Shown: one piece after another, positions 17,799 to 29,429 of the stretch
Position numbering within the stretch: position 1 is the first letter of the stretch
How the letters are laid out: each line of letters opens with the position of its first letter
From: Gammaproteobacteria bacterium
GTDB lineage: Bacteria > Pseudomonadota > Gammaproteobacteria > JAHELT01
NCBI GenBank assembly: GCA_029861595.1
Contig: JAOTYY010000006.1
Coordinates: 1 to 38,320 of the forward strand
Length of the DNA: 38,320 bases
Direction: 5' to 3'
Notes under the pieces: model-generated
Told to the model about the DNA's origin: nothing
What the model saw: the letters and a program-made list of their open reading frames with translations, nothing else
Databases searched by the model: none
Program-made: the position numbers and the translations under genes

Positions 17799-20700
17799 TC
17801 AGCTGAACTCGCTCAACGGGCGTGGTTCGCCGATGTATTGGCCCTGCAGATAGTCGACGCCGATCTGTTCCAGCTTGCGCACTATCTCGCCGCTTTCAAC
17901 GAATTCGGCGATGGTTTTTTTACCCATGACCTTGCCGATTTCATTGATGGATTTGACCATCGCATAGTCGATGGGGTCTTCGATGATGTCGCGCACGAAC
18001 ACGCCGTCGATCTTCAGATAGTCGACTGGCAGGTTTTTCAGGTAGGCGAAGGACGACAATCCGCTGCCGAAGTCGTCCAGCGCAAAGCGGCAGCCGCGCT
18101 TGCGCAGTTCGCCAATGAAACGTGTAGCGTTGGCGAGATTCTGAATGGCCGCGGTCTCGGTGATTTCGAAGCACAACCTGGAGCCCGGTACCGGTGTATT
18201 GCGCAACCTCTCGATCAGGTAGGTGAGGAATTCTTCGTTGCCCAGCGTCAGGCCGGAAAGATTTATCGAGCAAAGATGCAGATCGGCGAGATGCTCGGGG
18301 TGTTGTTCCAGCCAGCCGATGGCCGTGTCGATGACCCAGCGGTCCAGGCGTCCTATGAGGTTGTATCGTTCGGCTGCCGGCAGGTAGGCTCCAGGCGGTA
18401 TCGGTTGGCCCTCCTCGTCGCGCATTCGCAACAGCAGTTCGTAGTGAGCGCCATGCTCTTGTCTGCCGGCCGGGGCGATGCGCTGGTAGCGAAGTTCGAA
18501 AAGTTCTTCCTCGAAGGCCTGATTAATGCGCGCCACCCACTGCATTTCGCCTTCGCGTCGTGCCAGTTCCTCGTCCGCTGCATGATAGATATGCACGCGA
18601 TTGCGCCCATTGTCCTTGGCCGCGTAACAGGCGCTGTCGGCAGCCCGCAATAAGTCTTCAAACCGTTCGCCGTCGTTGCGAATCGGCACCACACCTATAC
18701 TGACACCGACCGTGAATATCTTGCCGTCCCATAGAAACTGAAATTCCTCGATGGCGTGGCGCACGCTGTCCGCCACCTCGGTGGCTTTACCGATCGTGCA
18801 GTTCTCCATGAGGATCGCAAATTCGTCGCCGCCAAGCCGCGCGAGCGTGTCCGAACGCCTGACTTTCTGCTGCAGCACCGCCGAAATCTGCCGCAGCAGC
18901 TCGTCGCCGGCGGCATGTCCACAGGTATCGTTAATCAGCTTGAACTGATCCAGGTCGAGGTAACAAAGCGCATGGCTGGAAGGCGTCACCCGCAGATGCT
19001 CGAGCGATTCCTGTAAACGCCTTTCGAACTCGGCGCGGTTGACCAGCCCGGTTAGCGCGTCGTGGCTGGCCTGGTAGCTGAGCTGGCGCGACAGGTTGTA
19101 AGCTTCGGTTACGTTTCTCACCACCCCCCGGTAACCCTTGAATGCGCCATCGCTGTCGAACATTGGCGTCGCGCTATTGCGCAGAATCAGAATGCCGCCG
19201 TCTTCGGGACGCACGCAACTCACTTCCAGGTCGCGAAACGATTCGTAGTTCGCGAGTTTCTGTTGGTGCGCCTGCCAGCGGCGGGTTTCGGCGACACTTC
19301 CTGTCGTCAACGGGTCACGTACGATGCCCAGCAACTGTTCGGGAGTCAGTCCGCTGATTTCCGAATACCGTTCCGAGACATATGTGTACCGTTGCTCCGC
19401 GTTGGTTTCCCAGAAGAAGTCGGCGGCAGTTTCGGCGAACACACGAAAGCGCTCCTCGCTTTCTCGTACTGCGTCTTCGGCCTGCTGGCGGTCGGTGACA
19501 TCCCGCACGATCGCGCATATCGTATTGCCTTCGTGCGCTTCGATGTTCGACATGGAGATTTCGACCGGGAACGTGTGTCCCAGCTTGTGTTGATGCTCGT
19601 CGGAAAACGTGCCCGCCGGCTTGATCAACTTCGCGCGCTCAATGGCACGCTTCAGCGTGTCTCCATTGGCTGTCAGATCGAGAACGTTCAGGTTCAGTAC
19701 TTCGTCCCAGCCATAGCCGTACAGCGACAGCGCCGCACGGTTGGCGTTTACCAGGGTTCCACTTTCGGCATCGAACAACAGCGCAGCGTCGGTAATGGTT
19801 GAGAAAATCTGCTGGTACGTTTCTTCTACGGCCTGCAGCGCCTTGGTGGTGCGCACCAGATCGGAAATGTCCGCCAGCGATATCTGGATCGCAGGATCTC
19901 CACCCCACAACACCGAACGCACAATACATTGCAGGATCACGCGTGTGCCGTCGTTGCGCACTGCCTCGGCTTCGTACTTGACCAGCAAATCGTCGCTGAT
20001 CGCGCGCCTTTCGTGCGTATGCACACGTTTCAACTCGTACGAGGCGAAGAGATGTTGCAGGGAATCCAGCGACAGCACTTCCTGTGGGGAATTGAAACCC
20101 AGCAGGTCCGCAAAAGCCTTGTTGGCGAACAATGGGTGCCAGTCACGGTGTATCAGAATGCCCTGTGTGGAGCCTTCTACAAGATCGCGGAAATTGCGTT
20201 CGTTGCCGCCGATTTCCTGCAGCGCCAGAGTGCGCTCCCCGGCCTGCGCACGCAGGGCGGCGTTGGTGCTGGTGAGTTCCTGCAGCAGGTCCGCATTTTC
20301 GTTGCGCAGCAGAGTAAGCCGCCGCAAACTGCCTCCAGCGATGCGCGCCACGTAACCCACCAACAGGCAGTACAGCATCACGATCGCTCCCATGATTACC
20401 TGGGCACGCTCCTGGGAGAACAGCAGATAGGCGGCGTTGGGCACCAACATCGGCAGCACGAACGCGTAATAGCTGCGCATCGTGGCACCGTAGGTGGCTA
20501 TGGCTCCCGCAGCCAGTCCAGCAAGCACCGCCAGCAGGAAAATCTGGTGGGCGGTGTTCCAGTCGAAACGGAAAAAGAATCCCAGCGCACCCCACAACGC
20601 GCCACTGCAGGCGATGCTGAATACCAGCGCGTGCAACCAGATTCGTGCGTTATCGAGGGGCGCCTGGGCGCGCTTGAAACTGTGAACGAGTAAGCCGCGC

Positions 20701-20921
20701 GCCACGAACAGCAGACCGTAAAGCCCCAGCCAGACGATAAGTTTGCCAGGGTCGACGATCGGCCACAGCACTACTGCCGAGATGCCGGCGACCAGCAGGC
20801 CGCTTAGATTGGCGAAGTGGCCATTGCGATAGAGCAACTCCGTGCGCTGTCGACAGTAACTGTCGTCAGTCTGCGAACCGTGGTGCACCGCCGCCGGTGC
20901 TTTAAGCGTCTCATCAAACAA
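17799..20921 (-). CDS. membrane PAS-PAS-PAS-GGDEF-EAL cyclic-di-GMP signalling protein
   Basis: Several N-terminal TM helices, PAS regions (YGYGWDEVLNLNVLDL, FSDEHQHKLGHTFPVEISM), LARLGGDEFAILMEN, EAL-type motifs (YELLLRM, SINLSG, FEITETAA, LDDFGSGLSSF, LKIDGVFV). Confidence 0.95.
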   Translation of the reverse strand: MFDETLKAPAAVHHGSQTDDSYCRQRTELLYRNGHFANLSGLLVAGISAVVLWPIVDPGKLIVWLGLYGLLFVARGLLVHSFKRAQAPLDNARIWLHALVFSIACSGALWGALGFFFRFDWNTAHQIFLLAVLAGLAAGAIATYGATMRSYYAFVLPMLVPNAAYLLFSQERAQVIMGAIVMLYCLLVGYVARIAGGSLRRLTLLRNENADLLQELTSTNAALRAQAGERTLALQEIGGNERNFRDLVEGSTQGILIHRDWHPLFANKAFADLLGFNSPQEVLSLDSLQHLFASYELKRVHTHERRAISDDLLVKYEAEAVRNDGTRVILQCIVRSVLWGGDPAIQISLADISDLVRTTKALQAVEETYQQIFSTITDAALLFDAESGTLVNANRAALSLYGYGWDEVLNLNVLDLTANGDTLKRAIERAKLIKPAGTFSDEHQHKLGHTFPVEISMSNIEAHEGNTICAIVRDVTDRQQAEDAVRESEERFRVFAETAADFFWETNAEQRYTYVSERYSEISGLTPEQLLGIVRDPLTTGSVAETRRWQAHQQKLANYESFRDLEVSCVRPEDGGILILRNSATPMFDSDGAFKGYRGVVRNVTEAYNLSRQLSYQASHDALTGLVNRAEFERRLQESLEHLRVTPSSHALCYLDLDQFKLINDTCGHAAGDELLRQISAVLQQKVRRSDTLARLGGDEFAILMENCTIGKATEVADSVRHAIEEFQFLWDGKIFTVGVSIGVVPIRNDGERFEDLLRAADSACYAAKDNGRNRVHIYHAADEELARREGEMQWVARINQAFEEELFELRYQRIAPAGRQEHGAHYELLLRMRDEEGQPIPPGAYLPAAERYNLIGRLDRWVIDTAIGWLEQHPEHLADLHLCSINLSGLTLGNEEFLTYLIERLRNTPVPGSRLCFEITETAAIQNLANATRFIGELRKRGCRFALDDFGSGLSSFAYLKNLPVDYLKIDGVFVRDIIEDPIDYAMVKSINEIGKVMGKKTIAEFVESGEIVRKLEQIGVDYLQGQYIGEPRPLSEFS

Positions 20922-21168
20922 CTGCTGGCTCCAGGCAAAACCCGCCGTCCTCCCACCCGATCATTGTTTGCGTGCTATTGAGCAGAATATGTGCCACTCA
21001 TGGCGGTCCGTATAACTTATTGATAAATAGGATCTATATAGTTGGTCAAGCACCGCGGTGCGTGTTGAATTTCAAACATTTCCGGCTATTTCACAGCCCT
21101 CCCGCGCTAAAGAAGCGGGGTTGCTTGCCGTCACACGGAAACACCCGCTCGCGTTCAAGGGGACCCAC

Positions 21169-22041
21169 ATGTCCGGTTATGAAGCTTTGTTAGCCGATTC
21201 GGTAAAACTTATTTCGCTGCCGGATATCTATTTGCGCACACGCGTGGTGTTGAACGACCCGGACTCGTCGGCCGGAGAACTGGGCGAGGTGTTGATGGTG
21301 GACCCCGGTCTGACGGCACGGGTCCTGCGTCTGGCAAACAGTTCTTTCTACGGATTTCGCGCCAAGGTCGAGACGATTACGCGCGCGGTGACTTTGCTGG
21401 GCCGGCAGCAGATACACGACGTGGTACTGGCCACCAGCGTTGCGCGTGCATTCTCGGGCGTGGACATCGAAACGATGGACGTCTCGCGGTTCTGGCGCGA
21501 AAGTGTCTACACCGCACTGGTCAGTCGCATCGTGGCGAAGTTGTGTAACGTGCTGGACAGTGAACGTTTGTTCGTGCACGGCTTGATGCGTGATCTCGGG
21601 CACCTGATCATGTATCAGAAAATTCCCGATCTCGCGCGACAGGCTCTGGAGGTGGCGCAGGCGGAAGCGCGGTTGATCACCCATGTCGAGCAGGAGCTGA
21701 TCGGCTACGATTACACGCAGGTCGGTGGAGAGTTGCTGCGAATCTGGGACATGCCGCCGGCCATGCAGGGTTCGGTGCGCTGGCATATGGAGCCGGCGGC
21801 CGCGGACGAACATCTGCTCGATGCGTCTATCGTGCACATCGCCGCGCTGTTGACGACCGAAATAGATTCGCTGCAGGACGTCGATCTGCTTACGCTACCG
21901 TTCTCCCCCGATGCGTTAGGCGTCACCCATGTTTCCGAAGACACGTTGCTCAAGGTACGCATGGAGGCGCATTCATATCTGGATGAAGCCTGCCAGTACC
22001 TGTTGCCCGGCAATATGTCGGGCGCTTCGGTAGGCGCGTAG
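21169..22041 (+). CDS. HDOD domain-containing protein
   Basis: LISLPDIYLRTRVVLNDPDSSAGELGEVLMVDPGLTARVLRLANSSFYGFRAKVETITRAVTLLGRQQIHDVVLATSV. Start chosen at MSGYEALL; ORF extends upstream to 21058. Confidence 0.92.
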   Translation: MSGYEALLADSVKLISLPDIYLRTRVVLNDPDSSAGELGEVLMVDPGLTARVLRLANSSFYGFRAKVETITRAVTLLGRQQIHDVVLATSVARAFSGVDIETMDVSRFWRESVYTALVSRIVAKLCNVLDSERLFVHGLMRDLGHLIMYQKIPDLARQALEVAQAEARLITHVEQELIGYDYTQVGGELLRIWDMPPAMQGSVRWHMEPAAADEHLLDASIVHIAALLTTEIDSLQDVDLLTLPFSPDALGVTHVSEDTLLKVRMEAHSYLDEACQYLLPGNMSGASVGA

Positions 22042-22070
22042 GCTGCTTCACGAACGCGATTTACGCAACT

Positions 22071-25000
22071 TCATTCAGGAGAGCCGAAACCGCCGCCGCC
22101 TGGTGTGTGCACGACGAATACGTCGCCAGGGTGCAATTCGGCTTTGCCCTGTGCGGCGAGTTCGACGACTGTGCCATCCTCGCGTTCTACCCAGTTGCGG
22201 CCGACGGCCCCGGGTTCACCACCCAGCATTCCGTAGGGTGGAACCTTGCGGTGGCCGGCGAGAATGCTCGCCGTCATCGTTTGCAGAAAGCGCACGCGTC
22301 GGATAGTGCCGTTACCGCCCCGGTGCCGACCGACACCGCCGGAGCCGTCGCGTATCGCGAATCGCTCGAGCAGTACCGGGAAGCGCCACTCGAGAATTTC
22401 GGGATCGGTCAAACGGGAATTCGTCATGTGCGTATGCACGGCGTCGGTGCCGTCGTGTTGTTCCGTCGCGCCCGATCCGCCGCAGATCGTCTCGTAGTAT
22501 TGGTATTCGTCGTTGCCGAACGTGAAGTTGTTCATCGTACCTTGCGACGCGCCAGCCACGCCCATCGCGCCGAGCAGCGTGTCTACGACGTACTGCGAGG
22601 TTTCGACGTTGCCGGCGACGACGGCGGCCGGGTACCGCGGATTCAGCATCGAGCTTTCGGGGATCACGATCTCTATGGGTTTCAGGCAGCCCGCGTTCAG
22701 CGGTATGTCGGCTGCAACCATGCAGCGGAATACGTACAGGACTGCGGCTGTACTGACCGCAACCGGCGCGTTGTAGTTGCCAGGCTGCTGCGGGCTGGTG
22801 CCGCTGAAGTCGATTTTTGCAGTACGCGCCGGTTTGTCCACCGAGATGCTCACGCAAATGCGGCTGCCGTCGTCCATCGCATATTCGAAGCTGCCGTCCT
22901 GCAGTGCATCCAGCACGCGTCGCACCGATTCTTCCGCATTGTCTTTCACGTATTGCATATAGGCGTGCACGACAGCCAGACCGAAGTACCCGACCATATG
23001 CAGGAGTTCCTGCACGCCTTTTTCGCAGGCCGCGATCTGCGCCTGGAAATCGGCAATGTTCTGGCGCGGATTGCGCGCGGGGTAAGCGCCGTCGCTCAAG
23101 CGCTGCATGATCTGCGCTTCGAGGAACTCGCCGCGATCGACGATCTTCATGTTGTCGAACAGCACGCCCTCCTGTTCGACGCTGGTACTGTCCGGGGGCA
23201 TCGAACCTGGCGTGATGCCGCCTATGTCGGCGTGGTGGCCGCGTGAGGCCACATAGAATAGAATTTTCCGACCCTCGAACACTGGTTTGACTACCGTCAC
23301 GTCGGGTAGATGCGTGCCGCCGTTGTAGGGCGCGTTCAACATGAACACATCGCCTGGGTTGATGTCGCCCGCGTTGTCCAGGATCACCGTCTTGATGCTT
23401 TCGCTCATCGAGCCGAGATGCACCGGCATATGCGGTGCGTTGGCGATCAATTCACCGTCCTCGTCGAAGATTGCGCAGGAAAAATCCAGCCGTTCTTTGA
23501 TATTCACCGACACCGCCGTTTTTTCCAGCACCGTGCCCATCTGTTCGGCGATATTCATGAAAAGGTTGTTGAAGATCTCCAGCATCACGGGATCGACGTC
23601 GGTGCCTATGGCCACGCGTTGCGGCAAGGCAATGGTGCGTTCCAGTACCAGATCTCGATTGTGTGTATAGGTGGCGCGCCAGCCCGGTTCGACAACGATG
23701 GTGCTGTTGTCTTCGATGATTACGGCGGGTCCCTGCACGTTGCCGCCGGGCGGCAGATCGTCGCGGCGATAGACGCCGACCTCGCGTTGTTCGCCGGCCA
23801 TGATCGCGTGTGAGCTGGCAAACGGTGCGGCACTCTCGTATTGCAAAACCGCTAGTGATTCGTGCACCCGTGGCTGCACGCCGATCACTTCCACCTGCAG
23901 GGCTTCGACGACAATCGGCTTGTCGGCGACAAAACCGTAGTGCTGGCGATGCACGTTCTCGAACGCGCCGACGATGCGTTCGCGTAACGCGTAATCGACC
24001 AGCAATGCAGTGTCCGAACCCGCGTAGCGCAATCGCAATTTGCGTTGCACGCGAATGTTCTGACCGGGAACGATCTGTGCCTGCATCTGCGCGATACCGT
24101 CGCGCTCCATTTCGGCATACACGTCTTCCAGGTACGCCATCAGTTGCTCGCTGAGCGTGTCCTCTACGGCTTTCTCACGCAGCACCCGCAGGTCCGCAAG
24201 GCCCATACCGAACGCAGACAACACCCCCGCGTGTTTGTGTATGAACACGCGTTTGATATTTAGCGCATCGGCCACCAGGCAGGCGTGTTGACCGCCGGCG
24301 CCGCCGAATGAGCATAGTGTGTATTCGGTGACGTCGTAGCCGCGCTGCACGGAGATCTTCTTGATCGCGTTGGCCATGTTTTCGATTGCGATGCTGAGAA
24401 ATCCTGCCGCGATTTCCTCGCGGGTGCGCGAACGACCGGTTGCCTTCGAGATGCGCCGGGACAATTCGTCGAACTGGATTGCGACTGTTTCCTCGTCTAG
24501 CGGTTGATCGGCGTTGGCGCCAAATACATGTGGGAAAAAGCGTGCGTTCAGCTTACCCAGCATGACGTTGCAGTCGGTCACGGTAAGTGGTCCACCATTG
24601 CGGTAACAGGCGGGCCCGGGATTGGCGCCCGCCGAATCCGGCCCAACTCGAAACCGACTGCCGTCGAAGTGCAGTATCGATCCACCGCCCGCGGCGACCG
24701 TGTGAATCAGCATCATCGGTGCGCGCAACCGCACGCCCGCGACCAGCGTTTCGAACGCGCGTTCGTATTCGCCGTCGAAGTGGCTGACGTCCGTGGACGT
24801 GCCGCCCATGTCGAATCCGATCAACTTTTCGAAGCCCGCGTGTTGCGCGGTTTCCACCAGACCCACGACGCCGCCGGCGGGACCCGACAGAATCGCGTCC
24901 TTGCCCTGGAAGTAGTGGGCGTCGGTGAGTCCACCGTTCGATTGCATGAACATGAGCCGTGTATCGCCCAGGTGTCCGGCAACCTGGTCGACGTAGCGAC

Positions 25001-25682
25001 GCAGGATGGGTGACAGATAGGCGTCGACCACCGTAGTGTCGCCACGCGACACGAGTTTCATCAGCGGACTGACTTCATGGCTTACGGACACTTGGCGGAA
25101 ACCGATATCGCGGGCCAGACGGGCGGCTTCACGCTCGTGCTGCGGATGCCGATAGGCATGCATGAACACTATCGCAACGCTGCGCAAGCCCTGCGAATAT
25201 GCCTCGTGCAGTTCCGCCAGCAAGTGTTCTTTGTCAAGTTCCCGCAGAATCGCACCCTGCGCGTCGATGCGTTCGTGCGCCTCGATCACCCGCGTGTAGA
25301 GCATTTCCGGTAACTCTATCTGCAGCGCGAACAAATCCGGCCGCTGCTGGTAACCGATACGCAGCGCATCGGCAAATCCCTGCGTGATTATCAGCACCGT
25401 CGGCTCGCCAGTTCGTTCCAGCAGCGCGTTGGTTGCGACGGTGGTGCCCATTTTCACCGCGTCGATCGACCGTTCCCGCAACGCCGCTGTGTCATCGGCG
25501 CGCAGTACCCGACGGATCCCCTCGACCGCCGCATCGGGGTAGCGGCGTGGATTTTCGGACAGCAGCTTCAGCGTGACGATACGACCGTCCGGCTGCCGCG
25601 CCACCACGTCGGTGAACGTGCCGCCACGGTCGATCCAGAACTGCCAACTGGAATCTGCTCGTTCTTGTTGCCTGTCTATCAT
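22071..25682 (-). CDS. hydantoinase A / hydantoinase B fusion (5-oxoprolinase-like)
   Basis: [49 protein letters not shown] (HyuA); [56 protein letters not shown]-like end (HyuB). ~1204 aa from MIDRQQER. Confidence 0.94.
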   Translation of the reverse strand: MIDRQQERADSSWQFWIDRGGTFTDVVARQPDGRIVTLKLLSENPRRYPDAAVEGIRRVLRADDTAALRERSIDAVKMGTTVATNALLERTGEPTVLIITQGFADALRIGYQQRPDLFALQIELPEMLYTRVIEAHERIDAQGAILRELDKEHLLAELHEAYSQGLRSVAIVFMHAYRHPQHEREAARLARDIGFRQVSVSHEVSPLMKLVSRGDTTVVDAYLSPILRRYVDQVAGHLGDTRLMFMQSNGGLTDAHYFQGKDAILSGPAGGVVGLVETAQHAGFEKLIGFDMGGTSTDVSHFDGEYERAFETLVAGVRLRAPMMLIHTVAAGGGSILHFDGSRFRVGPDSAGANPGPACYRNGGPLTVTDCNVMLGKLNARFFPHVFGANADQPLDEETVAIQFDELSRRISKATGRSRTREEIAAGFLSIAIENMANAIKKISVQRGYDVTEYTLCSFGGAGGQHACLVADALNIKRVFIHKHAGVLSAFGMGLADLRVLREKAVEDTLSEQLMAYLEDVYAEMERDGIAQMQAQIVPGQNIRVQRKLRLRYAGSDTALLVDYALRERIVGAFENVHRQHYGFVADKPIVVEALQVEVIGVQPRVHESLAVLQYESAAPFASSHAIMAGEQREVGVYRRDDLPPGGNVQGPAVIIEDNSTIVVEPGWRATYTHNRDLVLERTIALPQRVAIGTDVDPVMLEIFNNLFMNIAEQMGTVLEKTAVSVNIKERLDFSCAIFDEDGELIANAPHMPVHLGSMSESIKTVILDNAGDINPGDVFMLNAPYNGGTHLPDVTVVKPVFEGRKILFYVASRGHHADIGGITPGSMPPDSTSVEQEGVLFDNMKIVDRGEFLEAQIMQRLSDGAYPARNPRQNIADFQAQIAACEKGVQELLHMVGYFGLAVVHAYMQYVKDNAEESVRRVLDALQDGSFEYAMDDGSRICVSISVDKPARTAKIDFSGTSPQQPGNYNAPVAVSTAAVLYVFRCMVAADIPLNAGCLKPIEIVIPESSMLNPRYPAAVVAGNVETSQYVVDTLLGAMGVAGASQGTMNNFTFGNDEYQYYETICGGSGATEQHDGTDAVHTHMTNSRLTDPEILEWRFPVLLERFAIRDGSGGVGRHRGGNGTIRRVRFLQTMTASILAGHRKVPPYGMLGGEPGAVGRNWVEREDGTVVELAAQGKAELHPGDVFVVHTPGGGGFGSPE

Positions 25683-25773
25683 GTGCGCCATCCGTACCCG
25701 GTAAGCTTCGCATTTTAAGACTTTTGTGCCGGCGGCCGCGGTACTATTGCGACATGTGTGTTTGCTGCCACCT

Positions 25774-27915
25774 ATGCCGTCCGCCGAAGAGAAGCTGAGA
25801 CTGTTCGTCAGCGCGCCAGCCGGTATCGCCGAGCGGTTGCAAAGCGAGTTATCGTCGTTGGGTGTTTCGCGGGCGAGCGTTCTGGGGGCGGGCGTGCAAT
25901 GCCGCGCCACGCTCGCCGAGGCGTATCGGATTTGTCTGTGGTCGCGTCTGGCGAGCCGAGTACTGCTGCGACTCTCCGTTTTCGATATGCGCGACGAACA
26001 AGATCTGTACCGCGCCGTGCGTGAAATCGATTGGCCGGCGGTATTCCCGCTGGAAGCGACGTTTGCGGTTCGCTCGACACTCGACAAAGCGCGCCTTACC
26101 CACACCGGCTTTGCGGCGCAACGGGTAAAGGATGCTGTCGCCGATGCTTATCGCGCTGCGTGTGGTAAGCGCCCATCCGTAGACAGAACGCGCCCCGATG
26201 TACGTTTGCACCTGCACGTACAACGCAGCCGCGCGACCTTGAGTCTGGATCTGGCGGGTGAAGGTCTGCACCGGCGTGGGTACCGTGAATCCCGCGCGGC
26301 CGCGCCGCTCAAGGAAAACCTTGCGGCTGCCATTCTGGATCTGCTCGGGTGGCCGGGGATCGCGGACCGCGACGGCGCCTTGCTCGACCCGATGTGTGGT
26401 TCCGGTACGCTGCTGCTGGAGGGTGCCATGATGGCCGCCAACCTGGCACCCGGGCTGCACCGCGAACGCTTCGGGTTCCACACCTGGCATGGTCACGATC
26501 CTGAAATCTGGCAAGGCCTGCTGCATGAAGCCCACGCCGTGCAGCGCGTGCCCCCGCCGGTTGTCGGCTGCGACATCAATTCCGCGGCCCTGCGCCGGGT
26601 GCGTGAGGCGGCGCAATCGCTGGGGCTGGAAGACGCGATAACGTTGCACAAGCGCGCTCTGGATCGGCCGTTGGACGCGGGTGAACTCGCGGCCGGTTTA
26701 CTGGTGAGCAATCCGCCTTACGGGGTGCGCATGGGCGAATCCGATCAATTACCCGCGCTGTATCGGCAACTCGGTCAGCTGCTGCGCCGCTACCCGGGTT
26801 GGCGCACGGCCGTGTTCACCGGCAATCCGGACCTGGTGCATCGACTGAGAATCCCCGCTGTGGCGCGGCACAAACTGCGCAACGGCACTATTCCCTGCGT
26901 GCTGTTCGATTTCGGCGAGATGCCTCGCCGTGGCGGCGAAGCCGTCACGCCTGCGGCTGCGGTTGACGACAACGACGCTTTCGGCAACCGGTTGCGCAAG
27001 AACATGAAGCACCTGCGCCGCTGGGCGCGCCGCGAGAACATCGACTGTTATCGTCTTTACGATGCGGACATACCGGAGTACGCGTTTGCAATCGACTATT
27101 TCGGTGGCGAACTTCCTCAAGTGCAGGTGCAGGAGTATGCCGCACCCGATTCCGTGGTCGCTGCGCAGGCCGCGGCTCGGCGCGCGCTGGTGATGTCCAC
27201 TACCGGCGCGCTGTTGGCTTTACCCGACGCGCAACTGCACTACAAAATGCGACGCCGCCAGCGTGGCAGCGAGCAGTATCGGCGCCACGCGGGTGAGCGG
27301 CGTTTCGATATTGTCGACGAGCACGGGCTGCGCTTCTATGTCAATTTTCATGATTACCTGGACACCGGCCTGTTTCTGCACCACCGCTTGACCCGCCGGC
27401 GCATCCACGCCAGCGTGGCAGGGCGCAGTTTTCTGAATCTGTTCGCTTACACTGGAGCCGCTACGGTCTGCGCGGCGGCCGGCAGTGCATCGAGCACCAC
27501 CTCCGTGGACCTCAGTCAGACGTACCTGAACTGGGCTGACGACAACCTGGCGCTCAACGATTTGACCAGCGAGTCGAATAGCCTGCTGCGCGCTGATTGC
27601 CTGGCATGGATAGCGGATGCCGCGCGTGATACGCAGCGCTGGGACTACATTTTTCTGGACCCGCCGAGTTTCTCGAATTCCAAGAGCATGCGCACGACAT
27701 TGGACATCCAGCGTGACCACGTGGCGCTTCTGCATGCGGTAAGCGGCCTGCTCGCACCGCAGGGCGTACTGCTATTTGCCACCAACAAACGCCGTTTCAA
27801 ACTCGATGCAAAGCTGGCGGATCACTTTGTAATACGCGACCTGACGGTACCCACCACGCCGCCGGATTTCGCCCGCCGCCCGGCGCACAGATGCTGGGAG
27901 ATCCGCTGCCCGTAA
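25774..27915 (+). CDS. rlmL: bifunctional 23S rRNA methyltransferase RlmKL
   Basis: THUMP-like N-terminus, LLDPMCGSGTLLLEGAMMA, SNPPYGVRMGE, then RlmK part: FLNLFAYTGAATV, FLDPPSFSNSKSM, LLFATNKRRFKLD. Confidence 0.95.
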   Translation: MPSAEEKLRLFVSAPAGIAERLQSELSSLGVSRASVLGAGVQCRATLAEAYRICLWSRLASRVLLRLSVFDMRDEQDLYRAVREIDWPAVFPLEATFAVRSTLDKARLTHTGFAAQRVKDAVADAYRAACGKRPSVDRTRPDVRLHLHVQRSRATLSLDLAGEGLHRRGYRESRAAAPLKENLAAAILDLLGWPGIADRDGALLDPMCGSGTLLLEGAMMAANLAPGLHRERFGFHTWHGHDPEIWQGLLHEAHAVQRVPPPVVGCDINSAALRRVREAAQSLGLEDAITLHKRALDRPLDAGELAAGLLVSNPPYGVRMGESDQLPALYRQLGQLLRRYPGWRTAVFTGNPDLVHRLRIPAVARHKLRNGTIPCVLFDFGEMPRRGGEAVTPAAAVDDNDAFGNRLRKNMKHLRRWARRENIDCYRLYDADIPEYAFAIDYFGGELPQVQVQEYAAPDSVVAAQAAARRALVMSTTGALLALPDAQLHYKMRRRQRGSEQYRRHAGERRFDIVDEHGLRFYVNFHDYLDTGLFLHHRLTRRRIHASVAGRSFLNLFAYTGAATVCAAAGSASSTTSVDLSQTYLNWADDNLALNDLTSESNSLLRADCLAWIADAARDTQRWDYIFLDPPSFSNSKSMRTTLDIQRDHVALLHAVSGLLAPQGVLLFATNKRRFKLDAKLADHFVIRDLTVPTTPPDFARRPAHRCWEIRCP

Positions 27916-28262
27916 CGCAATTATCTAGCCCCCATGTTGCGCGAAGGCAGTCAATTGAAAATAGTCTTGCCCCCGGCACCTTCAAGACATGGAACGGGTC
28001 AGGAAAAATCCGGCGTTGTCCCATCTGTGTGGGAACGATCGGCCTTGACCAATAGTCCGGCTATTACTCTGCGGTCGATCGACCAATCTACTTACCCGCA
28101 TTTCCCCTGAGAAGCGACCCAGTCCAATGTTGAGGGGGCGTCGGGAACGATTTGTCCAGCCGCAGGCTGGGCCCAACGGGCGAAGGGCAGGACGCCCGGA
28201 GTAATCCTTCCCCGCGAGGGGACGCAAGCAGCGTGCAACATAGAGGCTAGCGAGTTCAAGCT

Positions 28263-29354
28263 CTACCGCAGCGCACCCGCGAGCGCCGCAAGTCGCCAAC
28301 CCTTGAAAACATCACTCACAGGTTCGCCACGCACGAGGCGCACCAGTTTTTTGCGGCTGGCAAGCAGGTCAGGGTCTATTTCGAGGTGCGAAGCCTGTTC
28401 CTGCACCTGCTCCCTGAGTTTCGCCAGCTCCGCCGATTCGCCGGCTGTGAGCGGTGCGGATGGACTTTCCGGTAATCCCCGGGGCGGACGTTCGCTCGCG
28501 TCGGCGATGAGGTCAAGTAACGTATCGCCATGCCGGCTCACCAGTCGCGGGTGAAGGTTCTCCACCGCCCGCAGCTCAGCGGTGTCGGTCGGCGCTGCGC
28601 GCGCGAGGTCGAGTAACGCAGCGTCGCGCAGCAGCCATGCGCGTGGCAGATTCCTTGCCTGCGCGGTAGTCTCCCGCCATTCTGCCAGTGCCTGCACGGT
28701 GGCAAGTTGTGTGTTCGCCAGTCGGTCCAGTCGCCGCAGGCGCCGCCAGGCATCGGTCGGCGGGTTGGCGTATTTTGCAGGCTCGGACAATTCGGCGAAG
28801 TCGTCCGTGAGCCAGTGCAGGCGCTCACGTCGCAACAGCGCGTCGCGCAACTGCGGATACAGCGCCGCCAGATATCGCACGTCGTCTTCTGCGTAGCGTA
28901 ACTGCGCGTCGCTCAACGGCCGCTGGCACCAATCGGTGCGCGTGTGCGATTTCGGCAGGTGCACGCCGAGCATGTTTTCCACCAGCGCCGCGTAGCCGAG
29001 CTGGTCGGTGTAGCCGAGCAGCGGTGCCGCTACCTGCGTGTCGAAAATCGGTGCCGGCACTGCACCCCAGCGCTGATAGAAGATCTCGCAATCCTGGCTG
29101 CAGGCGTGCAGTACCTTGAGCACGGAGGTGTCCAGCATCACCTCGCGCAGCGCGTCGAAGTTGTCAAGTGCGTGTGGATCTATGCATGCTACCCAGTCCG
29201 GGGTGGCAATCTGCACCAGGCACAACCGCGCGTAGTACGTCTTCTCGCGCTCGAATTCCGTGTCCAGCGCGAACCACGACTGCTTGCGCAGATCTGCAAC
29301 CAGCCGCAACAGCGCGGGATCGTCGTCGACATAGTAGGTGCCGGTCGTGGTCAT
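28263..29354 (-). CDS. rnd: ribonuclease D
   Basis: WFALDTEFEREKTYYARLCLVQIAT, LHACSQDCEIFY, DTQVAAPLLGY, RYAEDDVRYL exonuclease motifs; HRDC-like C-terminal region. Confidence 0.95.
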   Translation of the reverse strand: MTTTGTYYVDDDPALLRLVADLRKQSWFALDTEFEREKTYYARLCLVQIATPDWVACIDPHALDNFDALREVMLDTSVLKVLHACSQDCEIFYQRWGAVPAPIFDTQVAAPLLGYTDQLGYAALVENMLGVHLPKSHTRTDWCQRPLSDAQLRYAEDDVRYLAALYPQLRDALLRRERLHWLTDDFAELSEPAKYANPPTDAWRRLRRLDRLANTQLATVQALAEWRETTAQARNLPRAWLLRDAALLDLARAAPTDTAELRAVENLHPRLVSRHGDTLLDLIADASERPPRGLPESPSAPLTAGESAELAKLREQVQEQASHLEIDPDLLASRKKLVRLVRGEPVSDVFKGWRLAALAGALR

Positions 29355-29429
29355 ACGCGGGCGATTATACGGACGCGCGCAGTGCGTGGGCGATGACAGT
29401 CACGGTGCGCGATACGAGCACTGAGCGGT

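Noticed and set aside
22107-23246. 379-aa plus-strand ORF opposite the HyuA-HyuB fusion
   Set aside because: Shadow ORF with His/Arg-rich composition; the minus-strand gene is clearly the coding frame.
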